Shown: piece by piece, positions 1-6,562 of the stretch
Numbering within the stretch: position 1 is the stretch's first letter
How the letters are laid out: the number at the start of each line of letters is the position of its first letter
Source of the DNA: Paenibacillus sp. PAMC 26794
Lineage (GTDB): Bacteria > Bacillota > Bacilli > Paenibacillales > Paenibacillaceae
Assembly (NCBI RefSeq): GCF_000316035.1
Contig: NZ_ANHX01000007.1
Span: 1 to 64,000, forward strand
Direction of reading: 5' to 3'
DNA: 64,000 bases
Position numbers and translations under genes: made by a program
Notes under the pieces: model-generated
The model's database searches: none
The model's input: only the letters and a program-made list of their open reading frames with translations
What the model was told of the DNA's origin: nothing

Positions 1-156
1 TATTTATTTCCAGTAGGTGTCGCACTTCATATTACAATCCGTCATATATTAAAAATATTGAATTTAAAGCAATTAAGTTTTTGTAAAGCAAGTATAACAT
101 TCCTGTTTCGTTATTTAACATTATGGGCGATTAATGGGTATTTGAAGTCCTGGTAA
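1..156 (+). CDS. C-terminal end of an unidentified, probably membrane-associated protein (partial)
   Basis: The first frame is open from the window edge for 51 codons and ends at TAA 154-156. The peptide is hydrophobic and basic (FPVGVALHITIRHILKIL near the start, ending NGYLKSW). No family is recognised. It could be the tail of an integral membrane or membrane-bound transferase, but that is only an impression from composition. A random AT-rich frame of 51 codons is also possible. The terminase-like remnant begins 13 bases further on. Confidence 0.35.
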   Translation, partial: YLFPVGVALHITIRHILKILNLKQLSFCKASITFLFRYLTLWAINGYLKSW

Positions 157-169
157 ATTTGAGCAATTA

Positions 170-498
170 TTGGATGAACATTATGGAAACTTGGACGCTG
201 GAATGTGGGCTTATATTAAGGGGCTTCTGGAACAAAACATGAGCAATTATATGAACGACGAATCTGCGGTTTTACAATTACCCGATGATGATGTACTGAC
301 TTCCCAATTCACTACAAGGAAATGGTCAATGACCAGTAAAGGGAAAATACTTCTTGAAAGCAAGAAGGACATGAAAAACGCGGTCTCAAGTCACCAGATA
401 GAGCTGACGCGTATGTTCTGACTTTTGGCGAATATTTAACAGAAGTCCCTTAGTCTATAATGCTTTCGACCATAGCTGGATTGTCATTAAGAAGATAA
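170..498 (+). pseudogene. Decayed phage terminase large-subunit C-terminus, copy A
   Basis: From TTG 170 the frame gives a peptide with the tract MTSKGKILLESKKDMK, typical of the end of phage terminase large subunits, where it is followed by a LKSPDRADA-type tail. Here a frameshift near 385 breaks the frame. The other frame carries SPDRADAYVLTFGEYL and then meets TAG at 451-453 where copy B (1114-1543) has CAG. Reading through it reaches TAA 496-498. Everything upstream of the last ~80 residues is missing. It is a remnant, not a working terminase, and it resembles copy B closely enough to imply duplication of the locus. Confidence 0.6.
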
Positions 499-581
499 AG
501 TTCTTTGGATTCTTGAGTAGGGCGCTATAACTATAAAACAGAGATTGGTAGAAAAGCTGTCTTCTTACTAACCTAAAGAGA

Positions 582-608
582 GGGCGGGGATTTTTCACAT
601 CCTCGCCC
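582..608. terminator. Hairpin, possible terminator of the 627-953 gene
   Basis: GGGCGGGGAT and ATCCTCGCCC can pair with one mismatch around a T-rich loop, directly after the stop of the minus-strand gene. No strong T-run follows on the minus strand, so termination is uncertain. Confidence 0.4.
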
Positions 609-626
609 TTGCTGATCTTGTTAAAT

Positions 627-953
627 TTACATTTCCTTATAGATTGTTCCTTTGTACTGTGCCTCCCAGTATGACCCATCGGGATAATTTACTTTTATAA
701 CAGTACTAGATCTAGTAAGAACACCACCATAATCGCCTTCATAATAAGTAGCTCTAAGTGGAACCATATCTTTTGTATAACTAGAAGTTGGGAATTTGAG
801 AAAAACTTCCACTTCTCTTTGGAGTAATCCTTGGATCTCGATTTTAGGATGCAGAGAATTAGTCGACACTGAGTTTCCAGTCTCTAAAGCAAAGGCTGAC
901 AAGGGTAAAGTGCAGAATGCGGCAATAGCGGCTAATAAGATTTTTTTCTTCAT
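627..953 (-). CDS. Small secreted protein of unknown function
   Basis: A 108-residue protein beginning MKKKILLAAIAAFCTLPLSA, a clear Sec signal peptide with a probable cleavage site after AFA. The mature ~85 residues are mixed charged and aromatic (ATYYEGDYGG, YPDGSYWEAQYKG) with no cysteine and no recognised domain. The start is fixed by GAGGAGAT seven bases upstream. The gene sits between two decayed copies of the same phage terminase tail, in opposite orientation to both. Function unknown. Confidence 0.7.
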   Translation of the reverse strand: MKKKILLAAIAAFCTLPLSAFALETGNSVSTNSLHPKIEIQGLLQREVEVFLKFPTSSYTKDMVPLRATYYEGDYGGVLTRSSTVIKVNYPDGSYWEAQYKGTIYKEM

Positions 954-990
954 TTTTTTTATCTCCTCATTTATTTTGGATTACATTACA

Positions 991-1018
991 ATTATATAAT
1001 ATATTTACATGTAAATAT
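991..1018 (-). promoter_or_regulatory. Candidate promoter with 18-bp palindromic operator
   Basis: Upstream of the small secreted gene, the minus strand has TATAAT (991-996). Next to it ATATTTACATGTAAATAT (1001-1018) is a perfect 18-bp palindrome covering the expected -35 region. The -35 match itself is weak. Its position suggests a repressor or activator site, but the regulator is not identified. Confidence 0.4.
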
Positions 1019-1113
1019 GTAACATATTTAACAATTTCATAGAATGGTATTTATTCTGATAAAAGTATTACTTCTACAGTATCCGGAAGTTGTTTATACG
1101 GGGATAAGGATAC

Positions 1114-1543
1114 ATGATACCGGTGAGTTGGGGTATGACAGATGGGTTGAATAAATTCATAGCAGAAGAAGGACTTCCATATAAAGACGTCGCTATAAAC
1201 AATGGTTATCTTCGTTGGATGAGCATTACGGAAATTTGGGTGCAGAAATGTGGGCATCCATCAAAGGACAATTGGAACAGAGTATGAGCAATTTTGTGAA
1301 CAGCGTCCCTTCTATACTGCAGTTGCCTGACGATGATGTACATCTTTCCCAATTGACTACAAGAAAATGGTCAATGACGAGCAAAGGCAAGATACTTCTT
1401 GAAGTAAGTAGGAGATGAAGAAGCTTGGATTAAAATCACCTGACCGAGCTGACGCATATGTTCTCACATTCGGTGAATATTTGATGGGAACCCCTCAGTC
1501 TATTATGCTTCCAACAATAGGCGGTGTATCAATAAAAAGATAA
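1114..1543 (+). pseudogene. Decayed phage terminase large-subunit C-terminus, copy B
   Basis: A longer copy of the 170-498 remnant. ATG 1114 opens a frame encoding KFIAEEGLPYKDVAINNG. A frameshift near 1215 leads to the segment shared with copy A (DEHYGNLGAEMW, then SMTSKGKILLE). A second frameshift near 1405 leads to LKSPDRADAYVLTFGEYL and TAA 1541-1543. The KGKI...SPDRADA pattern is that of phage terminase large subunits. At least two frameshifts and loss of the ATPase part make it non-functional. Confidence 0.6.
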
Positions 1544-1666
1544 CAAGAAACTTTGAAATCACATTAAGAGGGAGGGCGATTATAAATTAACTTGTATCTT
1601 CAATAAAAAAGATCTGCTACGGGCAAGACGACAAACGCTACGATTCTTATAGAGAAACAGCGTTGG

Positions 1667-1969
1667 GTGTACAAAAGATATGACTTCTGTACACACCAGT
1701 TGGAAAGAGCTCAGAGTTTAATCAAAGACGAGAATGCCCGCAAGGCGATTGATTACAGGTATATTAAAGGTTATTCTTACAAAGAAACCTTGTTGTATTT
1801 CCTACGTAGCCTCAGTGATAGTACAATTCGTCGAAAGCTTGTAGAGGGCACAGAAAGCATGGCCAATACCCTTAAACTAATGGTTTTTTTGAAAAAGATG
1901 AAATATAAAATAAAAAGACACACCTCCAGCTTTTTTTTAGCAGGTGTGTCTTTTTATTTGAGAAGCTAA
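1667..1969 (+). pseudogene. Probable ArpU/RinA-like phage late-gene regulator, degenerate
   Basis: The central part (ARKAIDYRYIKGYSYKET, then SDSTIRRKLVEG) resembles the helix-turn-helix tail of ArpU-type phage regulators, which are sigma-4-like and act on late genes. The frame lacks a normal N-terminus and good ribosome binding site, and at its end it runs through a strong stem-loop and T-tract (1917-1955). The natural stop has therefore probably been lost to a small indel in the T-run near 1883. It belongs with the terminase remnants as prophage debris; a short functional product cannot be excluded. Confidence 0.45.
1917..1955 (+). terminator. Rho-independent terminator
   Basis: GACACACCT (1917-1925) pairs with AGGTGTGTC (1942-1950), followed by TTTTT. 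An A-tract precedes the stem, so it could act on both strands. It insulates the nuclease/DUF3800 cassette from the phage remnants. Confidence 0.75.
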
Positions 1970-1979
1970 TGAAAATAAC

Positions 1980-2040
1980 TATAAAAGTTATTAACAATTA
2001 GAACATTTGTTCTGATTGAAAGTTGTTGATAACTTTTATA
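1980..2040 (+). promoter_or_regulatory. LexA-type SOS box inside an 18-bp inverted repeat
   Basis: GAACATTTGTTC (2001-2012) fits the Gram-positive LexA (DinR) core GAAC-N4-GTTC. Read on the other strand it is GAACAAATGTTC, matching GAACRNRYGTTC exactly. It lies between two arms of an inverted repeat (1980-1997 and 2023-2040, one mismatch). The site is about 80 bases upstream of the start at 2094. I see no fully convincing -35/-10 pair. LexA control of the downstream cassette is inferred from the site and position. Confidence 0.5.
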
Positions 2041-2093
2041 TTATATTCTCATAGGCAAATGGTTCCATTTGTCACATAGAAGGAGTGGAACAT

Positions 2094-2522
2094 ATGGGAA
2101 CGAACTTTCCTCAAAATCAACAGCATGATGACACTATTCAATTAATTTCGGAAAGACTTCTTCATAGCGGATACTCAGTGTTAGCAGACCATATTAATTG
2201 GGCATATGGTAAACCATTGGCTGTTGAAGGAGTGGTTCCTGATATATTTGCTTTTAATCAACATGAAACAATTATATATGAAGTACAAACAAAAGACACT
2301 TTTCAAGATAGGTCATCGTTAGATAAATTGCGTGTATTCAGCAAGAAATCTGCGTATAAAACGATCTTAGTCATCCCGCTCTCTCTTTCAATTGGTTTGA
2401 ACGAACACATTTCAAAAGCTCAAGAGTTGATAAAGAAATACAACTTAAATGTTCAGTTAGCTTCTTGTGACTTGAAACGTAAGGAAATTAACTTTATACA
2501 GAAGCTAGAGGGGGACATATAG
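2094..2522 (+). CDS. PD-(D/E)XK-like nuclease-family protein of the DUF3800 cassette
   Basis: A 142-residue protein. The middle holds EGVVPDIFAF, then IIYEVQTKDT: an acidic residue after a strand, then E-x-Q-x-K. This looks like the catalytic core of a small PD-(D/E)XK nuclease with the variant E-V-Q. The remainder alternates strands and helices as that fold needs. Start ATG 2094 has AAGGAG eight bases upstream; an earlier in-frame GTG overlaps that site and is rejected. Its stop is one base before the start of the DUF3800 gene, so the two are surely co-transcribed. Nuclease activity is inferred; a Holliday-junction-resolvase-like or inactive binding role is possible. Confidence 0.55.
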   Translation: MGTNFPQNQQHDDTIQLISERLLHSGYSVLADHINWAYGKPLAVEGVVPDIFAFNQHETIIYEVQTKDTFQDRSSLDKLRVFSKKSAYKTILVIPLSLSIGLNEHISKAQELIKKYNLNVQLASCDLKRKEINFIQKLEGDI

Positions 2523-2523
2523 A

Positions 2524-3261
2524 GTGAGGAGATTTACGCTTTACTTAGATGAGATTCATACAGGTGGACATTTTGATCATTTCAGCTTAATGGGCATTGT
2601 TATTGCCGAAGAAGAATATGAAAAAAATGTAATACCACATGTGAATAAATTGAAAATGAAATACTTTGGTGACGATAAAGTTATTATCCATGAAAAAGAA
2701 ATACATGATCGAAAATCTGGAACTCCATTTAGTGTTTTTCAGAATAAGGATAAGCGAGAAGAGTTTTGGAAAGATATCTCGAAAACTTTTGAAGAGTTGC
2801 AGCTTCCTATCTTTGCAATAAGTATCCACGAGAATAACTGTGGAGAACTTTATAAAAACGGAAGAGATAAGTATTTCATAGCTCTACAAATGATTATAGA
2901 AAACTTTGTTCACTTTCTTGAGCAGAATGACGGTAAGGGGGCTATCTATTTAGAATCAACTGATTCAAACCCTGAGCAAAAAGATCAGCAACTTCAACAT
3001 CATTTCCATTATCTTATGGCCCAAGGCACTCTCTTTTACAGTAATAAAATTCTACAAAAAAGGTTGAGTACTATTAGCTTCAGCATAAAGCCGGATAATG
3101 TTATCGGTCTTCAGTTGGCAGATCTTCTACCAAATTCATGGAATAGAAAGCTAAAGGGGAAACAGCAAAGGACTTTTGGTTTTATTAACGTTATCGAGAA
3201 ACTAGCATACGATGGGGGTTGTGACAAGAAGGAAAGGTTCGGTTTAAAAGTTGTTCCATAA
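2524..3261 (+). CDS. DUF3800 domain protein
   Basis: A 245-residue protein matching the DUF3800 pattern. It has an N-terminal strand ending in an acidic pair (FTLYLDEIHTGG, in place of the usual YIDESG), a central strand IYLESTDSN, and a C-terminal GLQLADLLPNSW helix with a conserved aspartate. The spaced acids suggest a metal-dependent RNase-H-like nuclease, as proposed for the family; this is not proven. Start is GTG 2524, with GAGGGGG just upstream inside the previous gene. DUF3800 genes recur in mobile and defence-rich regions and are known to lie beside structured RNAs. An RNA-hairpin array follows this one at 3301-3484. Low GC like its partner, suggesting joint acquisition. Confidence 0.8.
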   Translation: MRRFTLYLDEIHTGGHFDHFSLMGIVIAEEEYEKNVIPHVNKLKMKYFGDDKVIIHEKEIHDRKSGTPFSVFQNKDKREEFWKDISKTFEELQLPIFAISIHENNCGELYKNGRDKYFIALQMIIENFVHFLEQNDGKGAIYLESTDSNPEQKDQQLQHHFHYLMAQGTLFYSNKILQKRLSTISFSIKPDNVIGLQLADLLPNSWNRKLKGKQQRTFGFINVIEKLAYDGGCDKKERFGLKVVP

Positions 3262-3300
3262 ATTCGTTGATTTTCTCAAAGAAGAGAGATATACTATTTA

Positions 3301-3484
3301 GGTGGTGATTGTGAAAACCTTCATCACACCCGTTCTATATAAGAACTGCGAAAGCTCTTCTTACACTAAAAGACATGTATATTTTAAGCAAGTCAACAAA
3401 TACTATTACTGTATGATACAAAAGACTGTGAAAACTCTCTTATGTATCAAAACTTGAAGAAACTGCGAAAGCTCTTTTTTCAAG
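3301..3484 (+). ncRNA. Array of four hairpins with GYGAAARC cores downstream of DUF3800
   Basis: Three hairpins share the pattern CT-GYGAAARC-TC: a GAAA tetraloop closed by two pairs, a symmetric CT/TC internal loop, and an outer stem. Outer stems are TAAGAA/TTCTTA (3340-3363), an 11-position stem at 3415-3425/3438-3448, and a 10-position stem at 3453-3462/3475-3484. The second closing pair is C-G in two and T-A in one, so pairing is kept while sequence changes. A fourth, GTGAAAAC at 3311-3318 within 3301-3330, is a looser match. Outer stem sequences differ entirely. Structured RNAs next to DUF3800 genes have been reported (the DUF3800 RNA motifs); whether this belongs to one of those is not tested. 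Confidence 0.6.
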
Positions 3485-3486
3485 AC

Positions 3487-3514
3487 GAGGTGCCTCAACT
3501 GGGGCACCTTTTTT
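3487..3514 (+). terminator. Rho-independent terminator
   Basis: AGGTGCC (3488-3494) pairs with GGCACCT (3503-3509), followed by a run of six T. It closes the transcript carrying the DUF3800 gene and the hairpin array, which supports the array being the 3' part of that transcript or a separate short RNA. Confidence 0.8.
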
Positions 3515-3642
3515 ATGTTATAACTGTATATTTCATTTCTGAAATTCCCCTTTTTTTGAGTTCGAAATCTGACCGTTAACTGAATGTATTATGGACTTAT
3601 ATTGTACCACACATGACGATTTTTCCGTGATACATTAGGAGC

Positions 3643-3720
3643 ATAGAAAAAGCGCAAATGAAACGTACGGCTGCACAATGCGGCATATGACCGGGGCGTT
3701 CCTCTTTTCGCTTTTTCTAT
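3643..3720. repeat. Long hairpin with perfect 12-bp arms
   Basis: ATAGAAAAAGCG (3643-3654) is repeated inverted at 3709-3720 around a 54-base interior that can itself fold further. It lies about 50 bases upstream of the small membrane protein gene. It may be a leader structure, an old terminator or a MITE-like element; there is no T-run long enough to call a terminator with confidence. Confidence 0.45.
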
Positions 3721-3769
3721 TTGACCTTCTTCTAGTTTGAGATATATTTAAAACAAAGGAGATGGTCAC

Positions 3770-4030
3770 ATGACACTAGTGAGTTGGATAATTAATATGG
3801 TTGGAATATTGATTTCTGTAATAGGTTCCTGGTATGCCTATAGGGGAGCGCCGAGAGATACAATTGGATTAGAGAATAATTATTCATTTCCACATACCAG
3901 GGAAGAAGCAGGAGAAATGTTCAAAGATTTTAGTAATCGTCAGAAGTTCTCACAACGCGGATTTAAACTTTTGATTATAGGATTTGCACTTCTTGCAGTT
4001 GCTCAGTTATTTGTTTTCCCTTCTTACTGA
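3770..4030 (+). CDS. Small two-helix membrane protein, unknown function
   Basis: An 86-residue protein with a hydrophobic helix at about residues 4-22 (ends near IGSWYAYRG), a polar middle rich in charged residues, and a second helix at about 66-82. AAGGAGATG lies upstream of ATG 3770 with good spacing. No family is recognised. It stands alone between a long hairpin upstream and a gene-poor stretch (4031-4310, no feature seen). Confidence 0.6.
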   Translation: MTLVSWIINMVGILISVIGSWYAYRGAPRDTIGLENNYSFPHTREEAGEMFKDFSNRQKFSQRGFKLLIIGFALLAVAQLFVFPSY

Positions 4031-4310
4031 AATTAATGAGTAAAACAGAGGATGGGGTAGAAAACGTTAAGAATTAGGGCAATGAGTTTAAGTTTTGAAG
4101 TTGACTACTGTTTGGAATGATAAGTAAAATGGTCTTGTTCTTCCTCTACAGTTACAAAGCACGTATGCATTTAAAGCAAAGAGCGCAGCGTTTTTGCGGC
4201 GACCGTTTCGGGCGCATGCTTTTAGGACGTAACACCAACTTCATACATAACACATAACACATTAAAGTCGTTCCTTCATTGGATCGGCTTTTTTTATTGG
4301 AGGAATTGAA

Positions 4311-4466
4311 GTGATCAGCAGAAGACGGAAGAAGATACGCATTCGCCCGAACAAGCAGCCAGAGAAGTGCAAAGGTTGTGTATGGGGGCGCTTCGACGGG
4401 GTTAAACAGTTCTGTAGTAGACCCATTTGTCCAAAAGAGGTAAAATATACCTGGAAGTCATCTTAG
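4311..4466 (+). CDS. Small basic four-cysteine protein, phage type
   Basis: A 51-residue product from GTG 4311, with GGAGGA six bases upstream. The first 15 residues are very basic (SRRRKKIRIRPNKQ). Four cysteines follow as C-x2-C ... C-x4-C (KCKGCVWG and FCSRPICP), a likely zinc-binding arrangement. Such short zinc-knuckle proteins are common in Paenibacillus and Bacillus prophages, where they may bind nucleic acid. It is followed 18 bases later by the next small gene, probably in the same transcript. Confidence 0.6.
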   Translation: MISRRRKKIRIRPNKQPEKCKGCVWGRFDGVKQFCSRPICPKEVKYTWKSS

Positions 4467-4484
4467 AGAGAGGGGGAAACTAGC

Positions 4485-4823
4485 ATGAATACACCGCGTT
4501 TATTACCTGTTAGAGATTTGATTAAAGACGAGCTTGGAAATTATTACGATATTTTGTACGTTGATAATCAAAATAGCAAGGTTGTGCTTGTGAATGCAGT
4601 TGTTAAACTTTCGAGTAACCGTATTTTGACTGATGATTATTACCGAGAACATCAGCACGAGGTACTCACTCATGAAGCTACAAATATTCTTAAGGCAAAG
4701 ATCAAAAACCTTAATGAAGGTAAAGTTCCAGGCGACATCTATTCGTTGGAAGAGTTGAAGTCAGATTTCGGTTTTGAATTCGTAGTTGAAGGACTGTACG
4801 ATCCCAGTCCTAAAGTTAATTAA
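4485..4823 (+). CDS. Conserved-looking hypothetical protein, unknown function
   Basis: A 112-residue soluble protein from ATG 4485, preceded by GAGAGAGGGGG. It starts with a strand-rich part (YYDILYVDNQNSKVVLVN) and continues with a charged helical part. No domain is recognised. It directly follows the four-cysteine protein and ends just before a strong terminator. Probably part of the prophage-derived small-gene cluster. Confidence 0.55.
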   Translation: MNTPRLLPVRDLIKDELGNYYDILYVDNQNSKVVLVNAVVKLSSNRILTDDYYREHQHEVLTHEATNILKAKIKNLNEGKVPGDIYSLEELKSDFGFEFVVEGLYDPSPKVN

Positions 4824-4828
4824 AAGTA

Positions 4829-4853
4829 AGCATCCTTCGGGGTGCTTTTTCTT
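4829..4853 (+). terminator. Rho-independent terminator
   Basis: AGCATCC and GGGTGCT pair around a TTCG loop, followed by TTTTTC. Closes the 4311-4823 pair. Confidence 0.8.
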
Positions 4854-4949
4854 TATCTCGAATGAATAAAAATAGTTTGCGACCAAAATGTTCCAAGGTC
4901 GTATATTATCTCTAGCACGTTTTAATAGTGTTAGAGGAGGTGTAAGCTG

Positions 4950-5108
4950 ATGAAAAATAGCGTCAAAATTATTCACAATTCAAATATCGACTCACTTGAG
5001 AAGTTGGTTAATCAATGGCTTCACGCACACTTAATGGCTGATATCAAGTCTATTCAGTACCACAGAGAATCAAATAGTCATGTGGCAGTTATTTGGTATG
5101 AAGGATAG
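4950..5108 (+). CDS. Cse60-like small protein
   Basis: A 52-residue product from ATG 4950 with GAGGAGGTG upstream. The pattern VKIIHNSNI..LE..VNQWL ... IKSIQYH ... HVAVIWYE (strand, helix, two strands) matches small Cse60-type proteins, a family named after a sporulation gene and also abundant in phages. Function is unknown in general. It has its own terminator immediately downstream (5118-5138). Confidence 0.55.
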   Translation: MKNSVKIIHNSNIDSLEKLVNQWLHAHLMADIKSIQYHRESNSHVAVIWYEG

Positions 5109-5117
5109 TTAAGAATT

Positions 5118-5138
5118 GCACCCATTGTGGTGCTTTTT
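5118..5138 (+). terminator. Rho-independent terminator
   Basis: GCACC (5118-5122) pairs with GGTGC (5129-5133), then TTTTT. It closes the Cse60-like gene. Confidence 0.7.
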
Positions 5139-5462
5139 CTTTTGCATTCATATGACGGAATGTGAGTCGTTCTGAGCTTCTTAACATGAGAACGTCCGTT
5201 TGCAGGGATCAGTCCATTGAAGAGCGGAGAACAGCAACTGAGTGAGCCTACGCATGCATATGATGATCACCCAAACGTTGAAACCAACTCAACACAAAAA
5301 AAATTAAAATCGTAAATTAAATAGTATAAAAGATATGTTTTGTTAAATAAGTGAATTAAATTCCATAAAGAAGGATTTATTACTTAAGAACTATATCAAT
5401 AACCTAAAATATTCTATATGATTACAATATGTTACATAAAAGTGTTTGGGGAGGAATAAATA
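5139..5462. other. Gene-poor stretch with a possible short coding relic
   Basis: One frame is open from about 5195 to a TAA near 5317 (includes SEPTHAYDDHPN) but lacks a start with a ribosome binding site. The last 130 bases are very AT-rich and probably hold the promoter of the secreted-protein pair. Nothing else is recognised. Confidence 0.4.
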
Positions 5463-5876
5463 GTGATAATCAGAAAAAAATTATTTAAGGTATTCGGAGC
5501 TCTTGCTCTTGCGAGTACATGTATGTTAACTTCTGTAGCACCAGCATCTGCAGCAGGATTTGGTGCAAGCGCAAGCGCAGATATGGAGGTATGGAATGGT
5601 TATTTAGAAGGTGGACTTTATGTAAACGGAGGGCATAATTTTGTTTCATCTATAAGTGCTTATATGGAATTATACAGGGACGGTACTTATTTGGGATCAA
5701 AGCAAGGATACAGCGGAAATTGGTATCTTAGCCGATCTGCTACAGCATTGATTACAAGCAATACCCATAGTGCATCAGGATTGTACACTATGACATGGTC
5801 CGGACGAGTTACGGGATACACATTAACTGGTGGAGATTGGTCAGACGCTGGATCAACGACTTATTATAAAAATTAA
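5463..5876 (+). CDS. Secreted protein, probable beta-sandwich, unknown function
   Basis: A 137-residue protein from GTG 5463 (GGGGAGGAA upstream). It has a Sec signal peptide (basic MIIRKKLFK, hydrophobic core, cleavage after PASAA), then ~105 residues rich in Gly, Ser, Tyr and Trp with alternating strands (WYLSRSATALITSN, YTMTWSGRVTGY). No cysteines after the signal. It looks like a small all-beta extracellular protein. A lactococcin-972-type bacteriocin was considered and not supported. It precedes the next secreted gene by 22 bases and shares its terminator. Confidence 0.65.
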   Translation: MIIRKKLFKVFGALALASTCMLTSVAPASAAGFGASASADMEVWNGYLEGGLYVNGGHNFVSSISAYMELYRDGTYLGSKQGYSGNWYLSRSATALITSNTHSASGLYTMTWSGRVTGYTLTGGDWSDAGSTTYYKN

Positions 5877-5898
5877 ATTTTAATAAGGAGAATTAACG

Positions 5899-6432
5899 AT
5901 GAAAAAAATAAATAAAAAAGTTATTACCTTGGGGATTGCTTCCTTTATGCTGGTCGCTGGGGCAAGTGCTTATGCTAGTGGGACTATATCTGAGCTTTTT
6001 CCTACTGTAGAATCTGAACATCAGGTCCAAGCCAAACAAGTCGAAAATCGGTTAAATCAGTCTTGGGCTAAAGGTAAGGAAGTACTAGAAAGAAATACAA
6101 ATGCTAATACATCTGCACTAAATAGTATGCGTGGCAGCGTTAATAATGATTTGTCTAATTGGACTTTCGGAGATATCACTAATCTTGATGAATTATTATC
6201 ATCTTTCTCTGATCAAGAAAAATCTTCTTTCTTAGAAGCATTTTATGGTAAAGAAAGACAAGAAAATCTTGAACAAGGAGATTATATGTCTGCTGTCCTT
6301 TTGAGTCCCGATAAGGAGCAAGCCATAGTTTATTGGGAGAAAGCAAATGGGAATTTCATAACTCTCAATATGAAAGCTAAGTTTGATAAATCTTGGTTTG
6401 TTGATGAAGTCAAACTTCAACCAGCTCAATAA
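5899..6432 (+). CDS. Secreted protein of unknown function, partner of the 5463 gene
   Basis: A 177-residue protein from ATG 5899 with AAGGAG upstream. Its signal peptide (MKKINKKVITLGIASFML, cleavage near AYAS) is followed by a helical, glutamine- and asparagine-rich region and a C-terminal strand-rich part (YWEKANGNFITLNMKAKF). No known domain. The 22-base gap, shared terminator and two signal peptides suggest the pair is co-expressed and acts outside the cell. Whether the proteins interact is unknown. Confidence 0.65.
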   Translation: MKKINKKVITLGIASFMLVAGASAYASGTISELFPTVESEHQVQAKQVENRLNQSWAKGKEVLERNTNANTSALNSMRGSVNNDLSNWTFGDITNLDELLSSFSDQEKSSFLEAFYGKERQENLEQGDYMSAVLLSPDKEQAIVYWEKANGNFITLNMKAKFDKSWFVDEVKLQPAQ

Positions 6433-6444
6433 ATATTAACAATT

Positions 6445-6474
6445 AAAACCCAACACCATCTGGTGTTGGGTTTT
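6445..6474 (+). terminator. Strong bidirectional terminator
   Basis: AAAACCCAACACC and GGTGTTGGGTTTT form a perfect 13-bp stem with a four-base loop, ending in a T-run. Closes the secreted-protein pair. Confidence 0.9.
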
Positions 6475-6562
6475 CTGTTGTACAAGATATTGCAAGCCAT
6501 GCTAAAAGGAGAAAGAAACTAAAATTTTATTGATAACATTGTTTAAAGTGGAGGTAGAGAAC

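Noticed and set aside
3301..3484. CRISPR array
   Set aside because: The repeats are short hairpin cores at uneven spacing (about 36-80 bases) with stems that differ, no uniform repeat-spacer pattern and no cas gene nearby.
5463..5876. Lactococcin-972-type bacteriocin
   Set aside because: Size and signal peptide fit loosely but the characteristic WxxG...YYH-type mature sequence is missing and no ABC immunity genes follow.
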